Source of the DNA: a virus
Length of the DNA stretch: 64,000 nt
IMG/VR virus record: IMGVR_UViG_3300049491_000419
Coordinates: 27,483 to 91,482 of that record
Direction: 5' to 3' (one strand)
How positions within the stretch are numbered: the first letter of the stretch is position 1; each line of letters opens with the position of its first letter. Below, in pieces: positions 9,545-19,436 of the stretch. A model generated the notes under the pieces. It was given only the letters and a program-made list of their open reading frames with translations, was not told the DNA's origin and ran no database searches. The translations under genes were made by a program, and so were the position numbers.

Positions 9545-11911
9545 TTAAGCGGGGAATTTTTTATCACATCCATTAGGATCAACATTATTCACAATCATTG
9601 TGATAATGTTTGGACCACGACGTGCAACTTGTGTAAACCATTTTGAATCTCTCAACGACTGGCCTGCAAGATTATAGTCACCAGTTTTCATGCCGGCAAT
9701 AAATCTTTTGAATTTAGAAAGTCTTCCTTCGCCAAGGTTGTAACAAAGATCAGCGCATGCACGTTTACGGATATCGGTTAGGTCACCCCAGACATCTGTA
9801 CCGATAAGTCGCATTGCACCCGAGATAGAAATAGCCGCATCTTGTTCAAACCATTGTGACACTTGATCAGCTGTGATCGCAGTCGGTATTGGATATTTTG
9901 TTATTTCGTTTGAACGCAATAGGTGGCCAATACCACCTGTCGGTAAACCAACGCTATCAAGATATGAAACATATTTAACACCCTCGTGTATCTTAAGCTG
10001 GCATTGATATGCTGACATGTTGAAGTCTTTTGTAACTGCACTCTCAATTGCCGGTGTTGGTGGAATGTCGGTATTGTTTGCACCCGGCGTTGTATTTGTA
10101 GGTGGAGATGCTGCTGGTTCATTACCTGCACCACCCGAACCTTCATAGGTTTTCGAACCTTCATTTTGTGTTGGTGTGTACCCTGTGATAGATTTGAATG
10201 AGAATGTTTCGTGTTCCGGACATGGCTCATACGTAGGTAAGGTGCTAACAGTAGTATTCAATGATTGAGAATTTCTTTTGAATTTAGATTCAGCATCGGC
10301 CCAGGTTGCTAGAATATTAATCTTTTCGGTTACTTGTTTAATTTCAGCGGCTGTTGCAGCGGTTGCATCAGTCGCAGGTGAAGCTGAATTAGCAGTCTTT
10401 GGAGGCCCAACTGGGCCTGGTGCACCAAGGCTAACAGAAGTACCAATAATCGCGCCACCTGCAACACCCAACAATCCGTTAATACCGGCATCACCCTGGA
10501 TGTTTGCTGCACCAGAGATATCAACATCTCCCTGCACAACTAAGTCCGAAGTAGTGATGTTTACGGTACCGGAGATTGTCTCCTTAACAGTATCAGCGGT
10601 AAGGTTGTATTCAGCAGCTTGCAATACAATATTGCCTGTTGCGTGATAGTTTTGATTTCCTGTAGTGGTTACGTCATAATCGCCGGTAACAAGGACATCG
10701 CCATTTCCGGATACAGTGATAAACATATTACGACCGACAGTCAGATTATAATCTCGCTTCACAGAGTTAAATGAATCTTGAGTTACTGTGGTGTGCATAT
10801 TATTCAACGCTTGCATAACAATATTGCCGCCTTGACCTGCACCTTCGCCTACATACTTGTAATATGGCAGGTTAGTTACTGGCTTAGGAACATTATTCAC
10901 ATCATATGTAAACGATGTTGTTGATGCTGTTGTATCCTTGGCTGCCTTCATATAGATATTTTGGCCGGCCTCAATATTGATGTTTCTGTCTGCACGCAAG
11001 TTAATGTCTTGTTGTGCTCTCATAGAAATATTTGTTGCGCCAAAAATATCAATATTTCCCTTTTGGTCCATCTGTACCCATGCAGAACCATCGCGGTTGA
11101 TTAGATATACAAAGCCATTGGTTTCATCCAATCTAATCTGCGCACCAGTCTTGGTAGTCAATTGAACATATTCAGAACCTGTCTCATCATCCATAATAAA
11201 TGATGATCCGCCTTTTCTTCTAATATTCGCCGGTGATACATTTTCATCAATGACTGGCCCAGGAGTGATAATACCGAACACACGGCTCGGCGATTCTCTT
11301 CTTGCACTTGCAGAAGTTGTACCACGACCCTGATCATTAATGAGGCCTTGATTTCCTAAACCTTTAAATTTAGTTGCCTCATATGGTTTGATAGTTCGGT
11401 CCGGGTTGGTAACCTTTAGATCCCACTTATTGTATTCGGCAACAGGAATAATTTTTCCGGCATACTGGTAGTTACTAGGGCTTGCAGCCATACCGGGAAC
11501 CATATTATTCATGAATTGGTTATATAGGCAACCGATCCAAAAACCTCTTGCTGGGTCACCGTTGACAAATACAACAAGAACTTGATTATTAATGTCTGGA
11601 GGAACCATCCACATTCCGTAGGAGGTTTGTGTGCCTTCGAAGGTTTGTTGATTCGCTTTACTAATTGTTTCAACATTAGTTGCGCCCGCAAATGGAGAAC
11701 AATAGCTAACAATCATCCAGCCCTGTTCTTCTTCTGGGGCAGAACCTAGTTCCGGGATCCATACACGTAATCTACCGTTACGCTGAACGTCCGAAACATC
11801 CTTAACGAAGCCGACCATAACCCCATTGAGCAGAGACATTCTGCCAATAGGTTTTTGTAGTTCATTTGATGTAGGAGAAACTGTTCTCGTATTTGTGTCA
11901 ATATATGGCAT
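9545..11911 (-). CDS. 5: Baseplate hub/tail-spike protein gp5 with a C-terminal T4-lysozyme domain
   Basis: The 788-residue protein starts with an OB-fold-like region (GVMVGFVKDVSD, RVWIPELGS, then residues to about 150). A long beta-helix-like stretch with evenly spaced polar beta-strands follows (about 260-500), then a linker. A complete T4-lysozyme-type domain lies at about 631-788. Its catalytic residues are Glu643, Asp652 and Thr658, with the same 9- and 6-residue spacing as Glu11, Asp20 and Thr26 of T4 lysozyme, and GGIGHLL follows. The protein punctures the envelope and digests peptidoglycan during injection. In T4 gp5 the lysozyme sits between the OB-fold and the beta-helix; here it is last. 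It starts just after the upstream hub-like gene ends. Confidence 0.9.
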   Translation of the reverse strand: MPYIDTNTRTVSPTSNELQKPIGRMSLLNGVMVGFVKDVSDVQRNGRLRVWIPELGSAPEEEQGWMIVSYCSPFAGATNVETISKANQQTFEGTQTSYGMWMVPPDINNQVLVVFVNGDPARGFWIGCLYNQFMNNMVPGMAASPSNYQYAGKIIPVAEYNKWDLKVTNPDRTIKPYEATKFKGLGNQGLINDQGRGTTSASARRESPSRVFGIITPGPVIDENVSPANIRRKGGSSFIMDDETGSEYVQLTTKTGAQIRLDETNGFVYLINRDGSAWVQMDQKGNIDIFGATNISMRAQQDINLRADRNINIEAGQNIYMKAAKDTTASTTSFTYDVNNVPKPVTNLPYYKYVGEGAGQGGNIVMQALNNMHTTVTQDSFNSVKRDYNLTVGRNMFITVSGNGDVLVTGDYDVTTTGNQNYHATGNIVLQAAEYNLTADTVKETISGTVNITTSDLVVQGDVDISGAANIQGDAGINGLLGVAGGAIIGTSVSLGAPGPVGPPKTANSASPATDATAATAAEIKQVTEKINILATWADAESKFKRNSQSLNTTVSTLPTYEPCPEHETFSFKSITGYTPTQNEGSKTYEGSGGAGNEPAASPPTNTTPGANNTDIPPTPAIESAVTKDFNMSAYQCQLKIHEGVKYVSYLDSVGLPTGGIGHLLRSNEITKYPIPTAITADQVSQWFEQDAAISISGAMRLIGTDVWGDLTDIRKRACADLCYNLGEGRLSKFKRFIAGMKTGDYNLAGQSLRDSKWFTQVARRGPNIITMIVNNVDPNGCDKKFPA

Positions 11912-11914
11912 TCA

Positions 11915-14584
11915 TTATCCGCCGGTAAATTTTGATGGTAGGCCTGCCAAAATACTAGGTACAGATGTTGGAATGTTAGAACCTAAGTTCGGTCCCTTAA
12001 ATTGTACACCCTGTCTAATTGCAATTTCGGCAGCGTTTAATTGTGGATTCAAATAGCTCTGCACACCCGGAATATCAACCTTACCCATAATTCTCGGCTT
12101 GATGCTGAAATCCTTAACTAATGATGTATCAGCAACCAGGGATTCCGGAGATGCAGGTATGTCTCGTGTCTTATTATTTGTTTCAATTTCTTCCATGAAG
12201 TTTAGGATATTGATATTATAATCCATTAAGCATTGCAATTCTTGGTGGAACTTACCTGCCTCAAACTTACTGGTAATACTTACCACCTTGAAGACTCCGC
12301 TAAATGTTTCAACATCAGTTAGTGCATTTGTATCATCAGGCAATGTGCTGCCAATATCAAATACTCTAGGAGTTCTAAATCTAACAATAATGAAGTTATC
12401 TGTGCCGGTAATGTTAACAGCATCTTTCAATTGGAAATGGGCGCGCTTGATCCACTCAAAAGCTTCTGCATCGGGTTTTAGAGAATTGTAAAGTCTTGCG
12501 GTACCGTCAATTGTGGGCTGTGGGAATAACCAAAACGGATCACCCTTGATATTCAAACTAATCTTGGCAAATGATACATCTTGCGTGCTGTGCATCGCTA
12601 CAGAGAAAATGCTAGAGAGTTTCTGAATACCGGAGTTACTGCTCGATTCAATGCCTGCTCCAATCTGGCGTTGTTGCATACTATCAATCCTTGCAACCGG
12701 TCTTAGTTTACCCTTAATACCCTTAACATAATCATTATATGCTTGTTTGGCATCTGCACCGCCGGGATTTACATCAGAAATAAATCTAAGATTTTGATCT
12801 GTAGTTTTATCCTTAATTGGTGTTGCAATACTCTGGGCCCTTAGACGTTGTCTTGCCAGAACACCATCCTGGTCAATGCCACCCACTGCTTGGGCGGATT
12901 TTGCAAAATTTGTCCAACTTTCTGGCTTAGCATTTTCTAATAGCTTTGTATATCTTTCTTTTGCACCAGGTGGCAAGGTGGCAGTATTAATAGCCTCCTG
13001 AGCTTCTTTATATGCTGCCTTACTTGCAACCGACCCAGAATCATTGCTGTGTTGAAACTTAATAGCACTAGAAAGTTTTTCTGTTACAGAACCCTCATCA
13101 TAGGAATGGTTGTGAGTTACAACACCCTTATCTGCCATTGCAGCATTATAATAAATTCCACCCATGCGTGCTGTAGCAGATGCAAATGCATTATTAATTC
13201 TAATATCGAAATTAATAATCTGATCATTAAGTCCGGTAAAGATATAATTGTACTTCTTCTTCAGAATTGCCTTCTTAACATAAGTTTCAAGTCTGCGTCT
13301 CTCAGCCTCAATTGTCTTGTCTCCCGCACTATCCTGGAATGTATTTGTATCGAGAACACCAATATCGTACTGCACAACAAAGATAGTAAATTCGCGTGCG
13401 TAATTGTTTTGTCTTGGGTCAAATTTTATTGGGCGCGATTCAGTAATAATTCTCCAGAATTTTTTCATCTGGCTTACTTGATCATTCATTGTCTTGCCAT
13501 TGGCCCCGGGGGTATTGGAGTTTTTAATCAACTCTTGATACTCTGGTGTTTGAGCTAATAATGTATCGATAATCTTGTCTACTGATGTTCCTGAGACAAA
13601 CGATGCATTCTTACCATCAAATTTAACAGTGTCATCATTACGCACTGAGTCTGTATTGTGATCCGACGGAGTAACTCTGTATTTTGCAATAATTGGATCT
13701 ACCTTAATCTGGTACGTATCCGGAATACTTGCATTATCGATTAATCTATAGATTTGGTCTTCGTTAATACGTTGCTGCAATTTTGCCATTGCATCGTCAA
13801 CTGTTGATAAGCCTTCAAGAACTGTTGTATGTTGCAATGTGAAGTATGCATTACTTTGTGCCAATTCATTATAGACAATTGCAGAAACTTCATACTTTGT
13901 ACCGACCATTGTTACATTAGCCTTCATGTCGTTAAGCTTCAATGCCCACAGCCAACGGAGGTTTCCAATTGCACCAGGGGTGCCGGTATCTGCAGATGAA
14001 TTTACTGGATCTCTGCCCTTAAACTGCAATTGCAGGTAGAATGGCATAACATTCCAGTTACCAATGCCTAGTGCCAAAGACTCGTAGAAAATCTTGTCAA
14101 TAAGGCCTGCGCCAGCAGGTTCTGTAATATTGAATTTTACGTTTGTTGATGTTCCTGTTCCGCTGTCGACAGATGGAGTTGTAAGACTTTCAATAACCAC
14201 ACCATCGATAGTTAAGTCAGACACACCGGATTCAGCAATGATAATTTGCTTGTCTAAATTAAACACATCACCTGTGGCAGATGCATCAGGAGTAACAATG
14301 AATAGTTTCCAATGATAGGTTACAACATCATAGTTGTCTAGCAGATTTGGTATAAACGCTTCGTTGAGTTTGATTGGTCCAACATCAGTGTCTTGCGGTT
14401 TCTGTCCCGAAACAACATAGTTGTTACCTTCGTGCGAATAGTTATTATCAGATCGTGCAAACGCAGAAGCAGCTAGTGCAGGTGCCGATGGCACTGTAGG
14501 CAGGTTTGCAATGTGGGGTTTTGGTCCTAGGACCTTACCACCACTTTCAAACACCTGTTTTGTAAATTGTCCTCCACCCGGCAT
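11915..14584 (-). CDS. Large baseplate hub-like structural protein (gp27 position)
   Basis: I do not recognise this 889-residue protein by family. It is soluble-looking and has a proline/alanine-rich N-terminus. A central region of basic residues and predicted helices (RRRLETYVKKAILKKKYNYI) is followed by a beta-rich C-terminal part containing FKVVSITSKFEAGKFHQEL. That last pattern resembles hub and tube-domain proteins in which an adaptor strand ends in G-F-Q-L. It lies between gp53 and gp5, 3 bp from gp5, where a gp27-like hub partner of gp5 is expected. The hub assignment is inferred from position and style only. Confidence 0.5.
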   Translation of the reverse strand: MPGGGQFTKQVFESGGKVLGPKPHIANLPTVPSAPALAASAFARSDNNYSHEGNNYVVSGQKPQDTDVGPIKLNEAFIPNLLDNYDVVTYHWKLFIVTPDASATGDVFNLDKQIIIAESGVSDLTIDGVVIESLTTPSVDSGTGTSTNVKFNITEPAGAGLIDKIFYESLALGIGNWNVMPFYLQLQFKGRDPVNSSADTGTPGAIGNLRWLWALKLNDMKANVTMVGTKYEVSAIVYNELAQSNAYFTLQHTTVLEGLSTVDDAMAKLQQRINEDQIYRLIDNASIPDTYQIKVDPIIAKYRVTPSDHNTDSVRNDDTVKFDGKNASFVSGTSVDKIIDTLLAQTPEYQELIKNSNTPGANGKTMNDQVSQMKKFWRIITESRPIKFDPRQNNYAREFTIFVVQYDIGVLDTNTFQDSAGDKTIEAERRRLETYVKKAILKKKYNYIFTGLNDQIINFDIRINNAFASATARMGGIYYNAAMADKGVVTHNHSYDEGSVTEKLSSAIKFQHSNDSGSVASKAAYKEAQEAINTATLPPGAKERYTKLLENAKPESWTNFAKSAQAVGGIDQDGVLARQRLRAQSIATPIKDKTTDQNLRFISDVNPGGADAKQAYNDYVKGIKGKLRPVARIDSMQQRQIGAGIESSSNSGIQKLSSIFSVAMHSTQDVSFAKISLNIKGDPFWLFPQPTIDGTARLYNSLKPDAEAFEWIKRAHFQLKDAVNITGTDNFIIVRFRTPRVFDIGSTLPDDTNALTDVETFSGVFKVVSITSKFEAGKFHQELQCLMDYNINILNFMEEIETNNKTRDIPASPESLVADTSLVKDFSIKPRIMGKVDIPGVQSYLNPQLNAAEIAIRQGVQFKGPNLGSNIPTSVPSILAGLPSKFTGG

Positions 14585-14585
14585 A

Positions 14586-14873
14586 TTATTGTTTCAAAAT
14601 GTTAGCTGGAACAAAGATTTCTAGTCCAGAGACAAAATCATTAATGGGGTCAATAATTAAGTCAGGGTTTCTAATGCAAAACACCCACCATAAGCGTGGT
14701 GTACCGTATTCTTGATTGCTCAGTAGATCTGGGCGTTGGTCAAATTCTGGAGGAATGATGATAATTTTATCAAAATCACTCTTTGGGACTTCTCTTGGAA
14801 TCCATAGGTCTAAGTACCAATTCTTAACTGGCGTTAATAGGTATTGACTTGAGTCTTTTGAATTTGCAGCCAT
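14586..14873 (-). CDS. 53: Baseplate wedge subunit gp53-like
   Basis: This 95-residue protein carries the gp53 pattern: a tyrosine-rich start, then YGTPRLWWVFCIRNPD, then a short LysM-like end with SGLEIFVPA. gp53 is the wedge subunit that binds gp6/gp25 arms and helps wedges join around the hub. T4 gp53 is about 196 residues, so this is a compact version, as in several non-coliphage T4 relatives. Its ATG overlaps the stop of the gp48-like gene (TAATG), and the downstream hub-like gene begins 1 bp after it, so the three are coupled. Confidence 0.75.
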   Translation of the reverse strand: MAANSKDSSQYLLTPVKNWYLDLWIPREVPKSDFDKIIIIPPEFDQRPDLLSNQEYGTPRLWWVFCIRNPDLIIDPINDFVSGLEIFVPANILKQ

Positions 14874-15553
14874 TAAATGTATCCATTATTGACAAGCTTG
14901 CCTGACCGAAAGTCATCAAGATTAAATTGATTTCTAAGTTGAATAGGAATATACTGAGTTTCTAATTCTAGGCTTACAGTCATATGTGTTGGAACCCACG
15001 TGAAGCCGCCGGAGTTTGCTGCAGGTAAACTCACACCCATATTTGCAGAATAGTTTAGGTTGTCTTTTGTATTAACTGGAACATAATCGATATTTGCTTC
15101 GTAACTATAGTCAAAATACTTTACGACAACCGGAACGTTATTGAATTGATATTCTCCCAAGTAGTTAAACACCAGTGTTGGTGGCGGTGTACCTGCTTTG
15201 TTATACGGAGAAACACCAAAATAAGATTTCGTAACGGATCGGAAGAAGTGGATGACCGCTAATAAATATAGAGCTTCATCGTTCGACTGTGCTGTGAATT
15301 CCGCAGTAATGCTTATTGGTTTTGGATAAGACCTAACATAGGCATTGTAATTATAGTTTGAATGGATGAAGGGCGTATTGTCGTATTCAGTCACAGAACC
15401 AGTTGAAATTGCTGGAGTATAAGGAAACAAAACACCACCCGTTTGATAAAGCGGAAATAAAATGTTTGAACTATTTCTGGGTCCAAGAATAGACAAGGAC
15501 TCGGCTCTGCCGGATTTCGGTTGTAGACGGGCACGTTGATCTTGTTGTTCCAT
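14873..15553 (-). CDS. Baseplate tail-tube cap/initiator, gp48/gp54-like
   Basis: From the chosen ATG the protein has 226 residues. The segment ITAEFTAQSNDEALYLLAVI followed by HFFRSVTKSYFG matches the conserved core of T4-type tube-cap proteins, which cap the hub and start tail-tube polymerisation. A longer frame begins at 15589. The internal ATG at 15553 is preferred because AGGAGA stands 7 nt upstream and the late promoter TGATAAATA at 15574-15582 would otherwise lie inside the coding sequence. It is the first gene of the minus-strand baseplate operon. I cannot separate gp48 from gp54 by eye. Confidence 0.7.
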   Translation of the reverse strand: MEQQDQRARLQPKSGRAESLSILGPRNSSNILFPLYQTGGVLFPYTPAISTGSVTEYDNTPFIHSNYNYNAYVRSYPKPISITAEFTAQSNDEALYLLAVIHFFRSVTKSYFGVSPYNKAGTPPPTLVFNYLGEYQFNNVPVVVKYFDYSYEANIDYVPVNTKDNLNYSANMGVSLPAANSGGFTWVPTHMTVSLELETQYIPIQLRNQFNLDDFRSGKLVNNGYI

Positions 15554-15573
15554 TAGAAGTTCTCCTATCTTCT

Positions 15574-15582
15574 TATTTATCA
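15574..15582 (-). promoter_or_regulatory. T4-type late promoter (TGATAAATA) of the baseplate operon
   Basis: TGATAAATA on the minus strand lies 21 nt before the preferred ATG of the gp48-like gene, with an AGGAGA ribosome-binding site between them. It would drive gp48-like, gp53, the hub-like gene and gp5. Confidence 0.75.
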
Positions 15583-15615
15583 AGGTCATAAAGTGGGTTG
15601 TTTATCCTGATACCC

Positions 15616-15644
15616 TTGACGAAATGCTCTGCGTGTGCTACAAT
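15616..15644 (+). promoter_or_regulatory. Sigma-70-type promoter for gp55-gp47-gp46
   Basis: TTGACG (15616-15621), a 17-nt spacer and TACAAT (15639-15644) match the host sigma-70 consensus at 5/6 and 5/6 positions. It lies about 30 nt before the gp55 start, with AGGAGA as ribosome-binding site. Unlike neighbouring late genes there is no TGATAAATA here, which fits an early or middle gene. Confidence 0.8.
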
Positions 15645-15673
15645 CTATGAAACCCTAACAGGAGAAGACATTA

Positions 15674-16609
15674 ATGTCCCCAAACCTAGACGAAGAAATC
15701 CTTATTGAAGACGAAGATGGAGAAGAAGCACCGGAAGTTATTGAGGTGATTGCTCCTGTTAAGAAGATCAACTATCTTAACAATAAGGACATGCTTAAAG
15801 AGATTCACCGCAGTAAAAATTCCTTCTGCGAATACATTGATCCAAAGTACAGTGACTACGATGTTATTGTAGAAACACTTCCGGAAATTTTTCTGCCAGA
15901 GACGCAAGAGAGGGGAAAGATTGCTCGTGCAGCAAGAATCGCTGCAATGGGTTACGAAGCTGCAATGGCTGCTAATCCAAACGTTTCAAAAGCAGACAAG
16001 CCAAAGCTTTCAGAATTCAAGATCAAGCCAGACACATTATCTGTTGATGATTTAGTGTTTCGTGTATTGACATTCGACCATATTCCACTTATGCCGGGAC
16101 GTAAGAAGAATCCAAAGAGCGAAGCTGACAAGTATGTTAAGTTGAATTTCTATCCCTTCAAGCATTACATTATCGATCCTGTAGACGGCAAAGAAAAAGA
16201 AGTAGGCCGTTCACATTCAAAGGCAGGTAAGTTCAACCTAGAACGCGGCTCTATTACAAACAAGCTTGCAAAGATGTTCATCCTTATGGTGAACAAATAT
16301 GCACAGCGTGGTAACTGGCGCGGTTACACATACCTAGACGAAATGAAGGGCCAGGCACTATTGCAATTAGCGCAAATGGGATTGCAATTTGACGAATACA
16401 AATCAGACAATCCATTCTCATATTACACAGCAAGCGTCTCAAACAGCTTTACCCGTGTTCTTAACTTAGAAAAGAAGAATCAAGATCTTCGTGACGACCT
16501 ATTAATTGACAGTGGTGCAAGCCCAAGCTTCTCCCGTCAGCTAGCGGTAGAAGAAGAAATTCGTAGACTAAGAGAAGATGCAACGGATTCAGCGAAAGAT
16601 GAACACTAA
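15674..16609 (+). CDS. 55: RNA polymerase sigma factor for late transcription, gp55
   Basis: The C-terminal part, residues about 212-268, carries the gp55 signature: RGNWRGYTYLDEMKGQALLQ, then NPFSYYTASVSNSFTRVLN, then EKK. gp55 replaces sigma-70 on host core polymerase and recognises the -10-like late element TATAAATA; in T4 it needs the sliding clamp gp45 and co-activator gp33. The protein is 311 residues against 185 in T4. The extra length is an acidic N-terminus and a central lysine-rich region. It is transcribed from a sigma-70-type promoter and leads into gp47 and gp46. Its likely targets, the TGATAAATA sites, are scattered through this window. Confidence 0.92.
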   Translation: MSPNLDEEILIEDEDGEEAPEVIEVIAPVKKINYLNNKDMLKEIHRSKNSFCEYIDPKYSDYDVIVETLPEIFLPETQERGKIARAARIAAMGYEAAMAANPNVSKADKPKLSEFKIKPDTLSVDDLVFRVLTFDHIPLMPGRKKNPKSEADKYVKLNFYPFKHYIIDPVDGKEKEVGRSHSKAGKFNLERGSITNKLAKMFILMVNKYAQRGNWRGYTYLDEMKGQALLQLAQMGLQFDEYKSDNPFSYYTASVSNSFTRVLNLEKKNQDLRDDLLIDSGASPSFSRQLAVEEEIRRLREDATDSAKDEH

Positions 16610-17615
16610 TCTATTTGATAAAACTGTAGTCTTTACAGATATTCATTTCGGCTTACGTCACAACTCTGCAGAGCACAATAAAGACTGTTTAGACTTTCTT
16701 GATTGGCTCATTGCAGAGGCGCGTAAATATGGCGCCGAAACCTGTATCTTTATGGGTGATTGGCACCACCATCGTTCGAATATTAATATTCTAACGCTTG
16801 ACTACACTATGCAAGCGTTGAGGAAACTCAACGCTGCATTTAAAAAATGCTATGTCATGGTAGGCAACCACGATCTCTTCTATAGAGAAAAGCGTGATAT
16901 CCACTCCATGGTTGTAGGTAGCGAATTCCCAAACATTGTGTTGGTCGATGCTCCTATGGTCGAGGGTGATGTCGGGCTAATTCCTTGGCTTGTTGAGGAC
17001 GAATGGAAAGATGTAACCGACATTAAAACAAAGTACATCTTCGGCCATTTGGAGCTACCAGGCTTTAAGATGAATGCAATGGTGGAGATGCCCGACCATG
17101 GCACACTTAATGCTGATCATTTCAGACATCAAGATATAGTGTTTTCCGGTCACTTCCACAAGCGTCAAACAAAGGGTAAGATCAATTACATTGGTAATCC
17201 CTTTGGTCACAACTATTCAGACGTATGGGATTTTGAACGTGGTGGCATGTTTTTAGAATGGGGCAAGGAACCTGTGTTTCTAGATTACACAGATGGTCCT
17301 CGTTTCATTACTATCAACCTGACTGCATTGCTTGAGAATCCAGATCTCTATCTAAAACCAAAAACATATCTTCAAGTTACCCTTGATGCTAACATTACAT
17401 ACGAAGAAGCAAGCTTCTTGCGTGAGACATTTCTATCTCAATACAATGTTAGAGAATTCAAACTCGTTAAGAACCAAGACGACGAGCTATCAAAGGATTA
17501 CGCCGGAGACATAACATTCAAAACAGTTGACCAAATTGTTGTCGAACAATTAACTAATATCGAAAGTGACTCATTCGATACTAAGTTGCTGATTGAAATT
17601 TATAATGGACTCTAA
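16599..17615 (+). CDS. 47: Recombination endonuclease subunit gp47 (Mre11-type phosphoesterase)
   Basis: All Mre11 metallophosphoesterase motifs are present in order: FTDIHFG, MGDWHHHRS, VGNHD, FGHLE and FSGHFHKRQ. gp47 and gp46 form an Mre11-Rad50-like complex that resects DNA ends for recombination-dependent replication and host DNA breakdown. The 338-residue form from the ATG at 16599 matches T4 gp47 (339). An in-frame ATG at 16578 would add seven residues and overlap gp55 further; I cannot exclude it. gp46 starts 4 bp after the stop. Confidence 0.93.
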   Translation: MNTNLFDKTVVFTDIHFGLRHNSAEHNKDCLDFLDWLIAEARKYGAETCIFMGDWHHHRSNINILTLDYTMQALRKLNAAFKKCYVMVGNHDLFYREKRDIHSMVVGSEFPNIVLVDAPMVEGDVGLIPWLVEDEWKDVTDIKTKYIFGHLELPGFKMNAMVEMPDHGTLNADHFRHQDIVFSGHFHKRQTKGKINYIGNPFGHNYSDVWDFERGGMFLEWGKEPVFLDYTDGPRFITINLTALLENPDLYLKPKTYLQVTLDANITYEEASFLRETFLSQYNVREFKLVKNQDDELSKDYAGDITFKTVDQIVVEQLTNIESDSFDTKLLIEIYNGL

Positions 17616-17618
17616 TAC

Positions 17619-19406
17619 ATGCTGAATCTGAAAGGTCTAACAATTAAAAACTTCATGAGTATCGGCAACGTTACTCAGTCGGTGAATTTCACTGAGAATG
17701 ATCTAGTCCTTGTGCTTGGCGAAAACCTAGACTTGGGCGGAAATGATAATAGAAACGGTGTTGGTAAATCTACAATTGTGAACGCACTAAGCTATGCTTT
17801 GTATGGTGGTGCTCTAACTAACATCAAGAAAGATAATCTAATCAATAAGACTAATATGAAACACATGTTAGTCACGTTATCCTTTGAGGTTAACAATGTT
17901 GAATACAGAGTTGAGCGTGGACGCAAGCCCGGTATCTTCAAGTTTATCAAAGATGGTGTTGAGAAAGATACCGGTGAAGATGAATCGCAGGGTGAAGGTA
18001 GACACACCCAAGAAGAAATTGAAAGAATTATAGGAATTTCGCATGATATGTTTAAGCATATCTTGGCGTTGAATACCTATGTTGAACCATTTCTTGCTTT
18101 AAGGACAAATGATGCACGGGCCATCATTGAACAATTACTGGGCATAACAAAGCTATCAGAAAAAGCTGACAAACTTAAAGAGGAATCAAAGACTACACGT
18201 GACGAAATTAAAGAGGAAGAGTTTCGTATTTCGGCAGCCACCGAGGCAAACAAACGTATAGAACAGAATATCTTGGGCCTTGAGTCAAAGTCGTCCTTCT
18301 GGGACCGTGCTAAGGCGCAAAAAATAGAGAAGCTACAGAAGTCTATCCTAGAGATGCTTGCGGTAGATATTGATTCTGAAATTTCTCTACACAAGTCTAA
18401 GAAAGAGATTGAGGATTTAGCTGCCGAATATCGTTCCCTGACAAAAGAGCTTTCGGGGTTAGACAAAGAGGTTAGCGAAATCAATCGCATTAAGGTTCGT
18501 CTAGAAAAGAATCTTAACAGTTATTCTGCTGACATTTGCCCTAAGTGTAATCAGCCTATGGATGCTGAGACTCATAAAAAGTTACATGACGAAGATTTAG
18601 CCGACCACGTTGACGCCATAACAAGGCTGACTGATAAGGAAACAAAACGCAATGAAGTTAAGACTCTTGCCGAGTCGGTAGCTTCTATTATCCCAGCAGT
18701 ACCAGCAACTTTCTACAGCACACTTGATGAGGCATATAACCACAAGTCGACTCTTGATACCTTAGGAAATAACCTAAGCCTTGAACTTGATTCTGTTAAT
18801 CCCTTTGTTGACCAAATAGAGGCTCTAAAGAGGGACGGATTGCAGGTTATTGACTTCGCGAAGTTAAATACACTGGTGAAGTTGCGTGACCATCAGGAGT
18901 TCTTAAATAAACTTTTGACGAGCAAGGACAGCTTCATCCGCAAGAAGATCATTGACCAGAATTTAGCATTTCTGAATCACCGACTAGCACACTATCTTGC
19001 GGATATCGGATTACCCCATTCTGTAAAGTTCAAGTCTGACCTAGACGTTGAAATTACAATGTATGGTAAGGAGTTTGACTTTGATAATTTAAGTCGAGGT
19101 GAAAGGACAAGATTGATCTTGTCCTTGTCTTGGTCTTTTAGAGATGTTTTTGAATCCATGAATGATAAAATCAATTTGCTCTTTATCGACGAGCTTATTG
19201 ATTCTGGGCTAGACTCGAGTGGTGTTGAGGCTGCCCTTGCAATCTTGAAGAAGATGGGAAGGGAGAACAAGAGAAACATTTTCTTAATTAGCCATAGAGA
19301 CGAATTGATTGGGCGTGTATCTAATGTACTAAAGGTTATCAAGGAAGGTGGATTTACAAGCCTAGAGACTAACGATACTCTTGACACGCAAAGAGTGTCA
19401 AGCTAA
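17619..19406 (+). CDS. 46: Recombination endonuclease subunit gp46 (Rad50/SMC-type ATPase)
   Basis: The 595-residue protein has a Walker A loop (RNGVGKSTIVNALSYALYG), long coiled coils on both sides of a zinc hook (CPKCNQPM), an ABC signature (LSRGERTRL) and Walker B (NLLFIDELIDSGLD), followed by a switch histidine in FLISHRDE. This is the Rad50 layout. With gp47 it forms the end-resecting nuclease. T4 gp46 is 560 residues. It lies 4 bp after gp47, so the two are one translational unit. Confidence 0.95.
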   Translation: MLNLKGLTIKNFMSIGNVTQSVNFTENDLVLVLGENLDLGGNDNRNGVGKSTIVNALSYALYGGALTNIKKDNLINKTNMKHMLVTLSFEVNNVEYRVERGRKPGIFKFIKDGVEKDTGEDESQGEGRHTQEEIERIIGISHDMFKHILALNTYVEPFLALRTNDARAIIEQLLGITKLSEKADKLKEESKTTRDEIKEEEFRISAATEANKRIEQNILGLESKSSFWDRAKAQKIEKLQKSILEMLAVDIDSEISLHKSKKEIEDLAAEYRSLTKELSGLDKEVSEINRIKVRLEKNLNSYSADICPKCNQPMDAETHKKLHDEDLADHVDAITRLTDKETKRNEVKTLAESVASIIPAVPATFYSTLDEAYNHKSTLDTLGNNLSLELDSVNPFVDQIEALKRDGLQVIDFAKLNTLVKLRDHQEFLNKLLTSKDSFIRKKIIDQNLAFLNHRLAHYLADIGLPHSVKFKSDLDVEITMYGKEFDFDNLSRGERTRLILSLSWSFRDVFESMNDKINLLFIDELIDSGLDSSGVEAALAILKKMGRENKRNIFLISHRDELIGRVSNVLKVIKEGGFTSLETNDTLDTQRVSS

Positions 19407-19436
19407 ACTAGAACTTCAATAATAAGAAAGGATTTT

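Noticed and set aside
15554-15589. Longer start of the gp48-like gene at 15589
   Set aside because: The late promoter motif would lie inside the coding sequence; the ATG at 15553 has AGGAGA.
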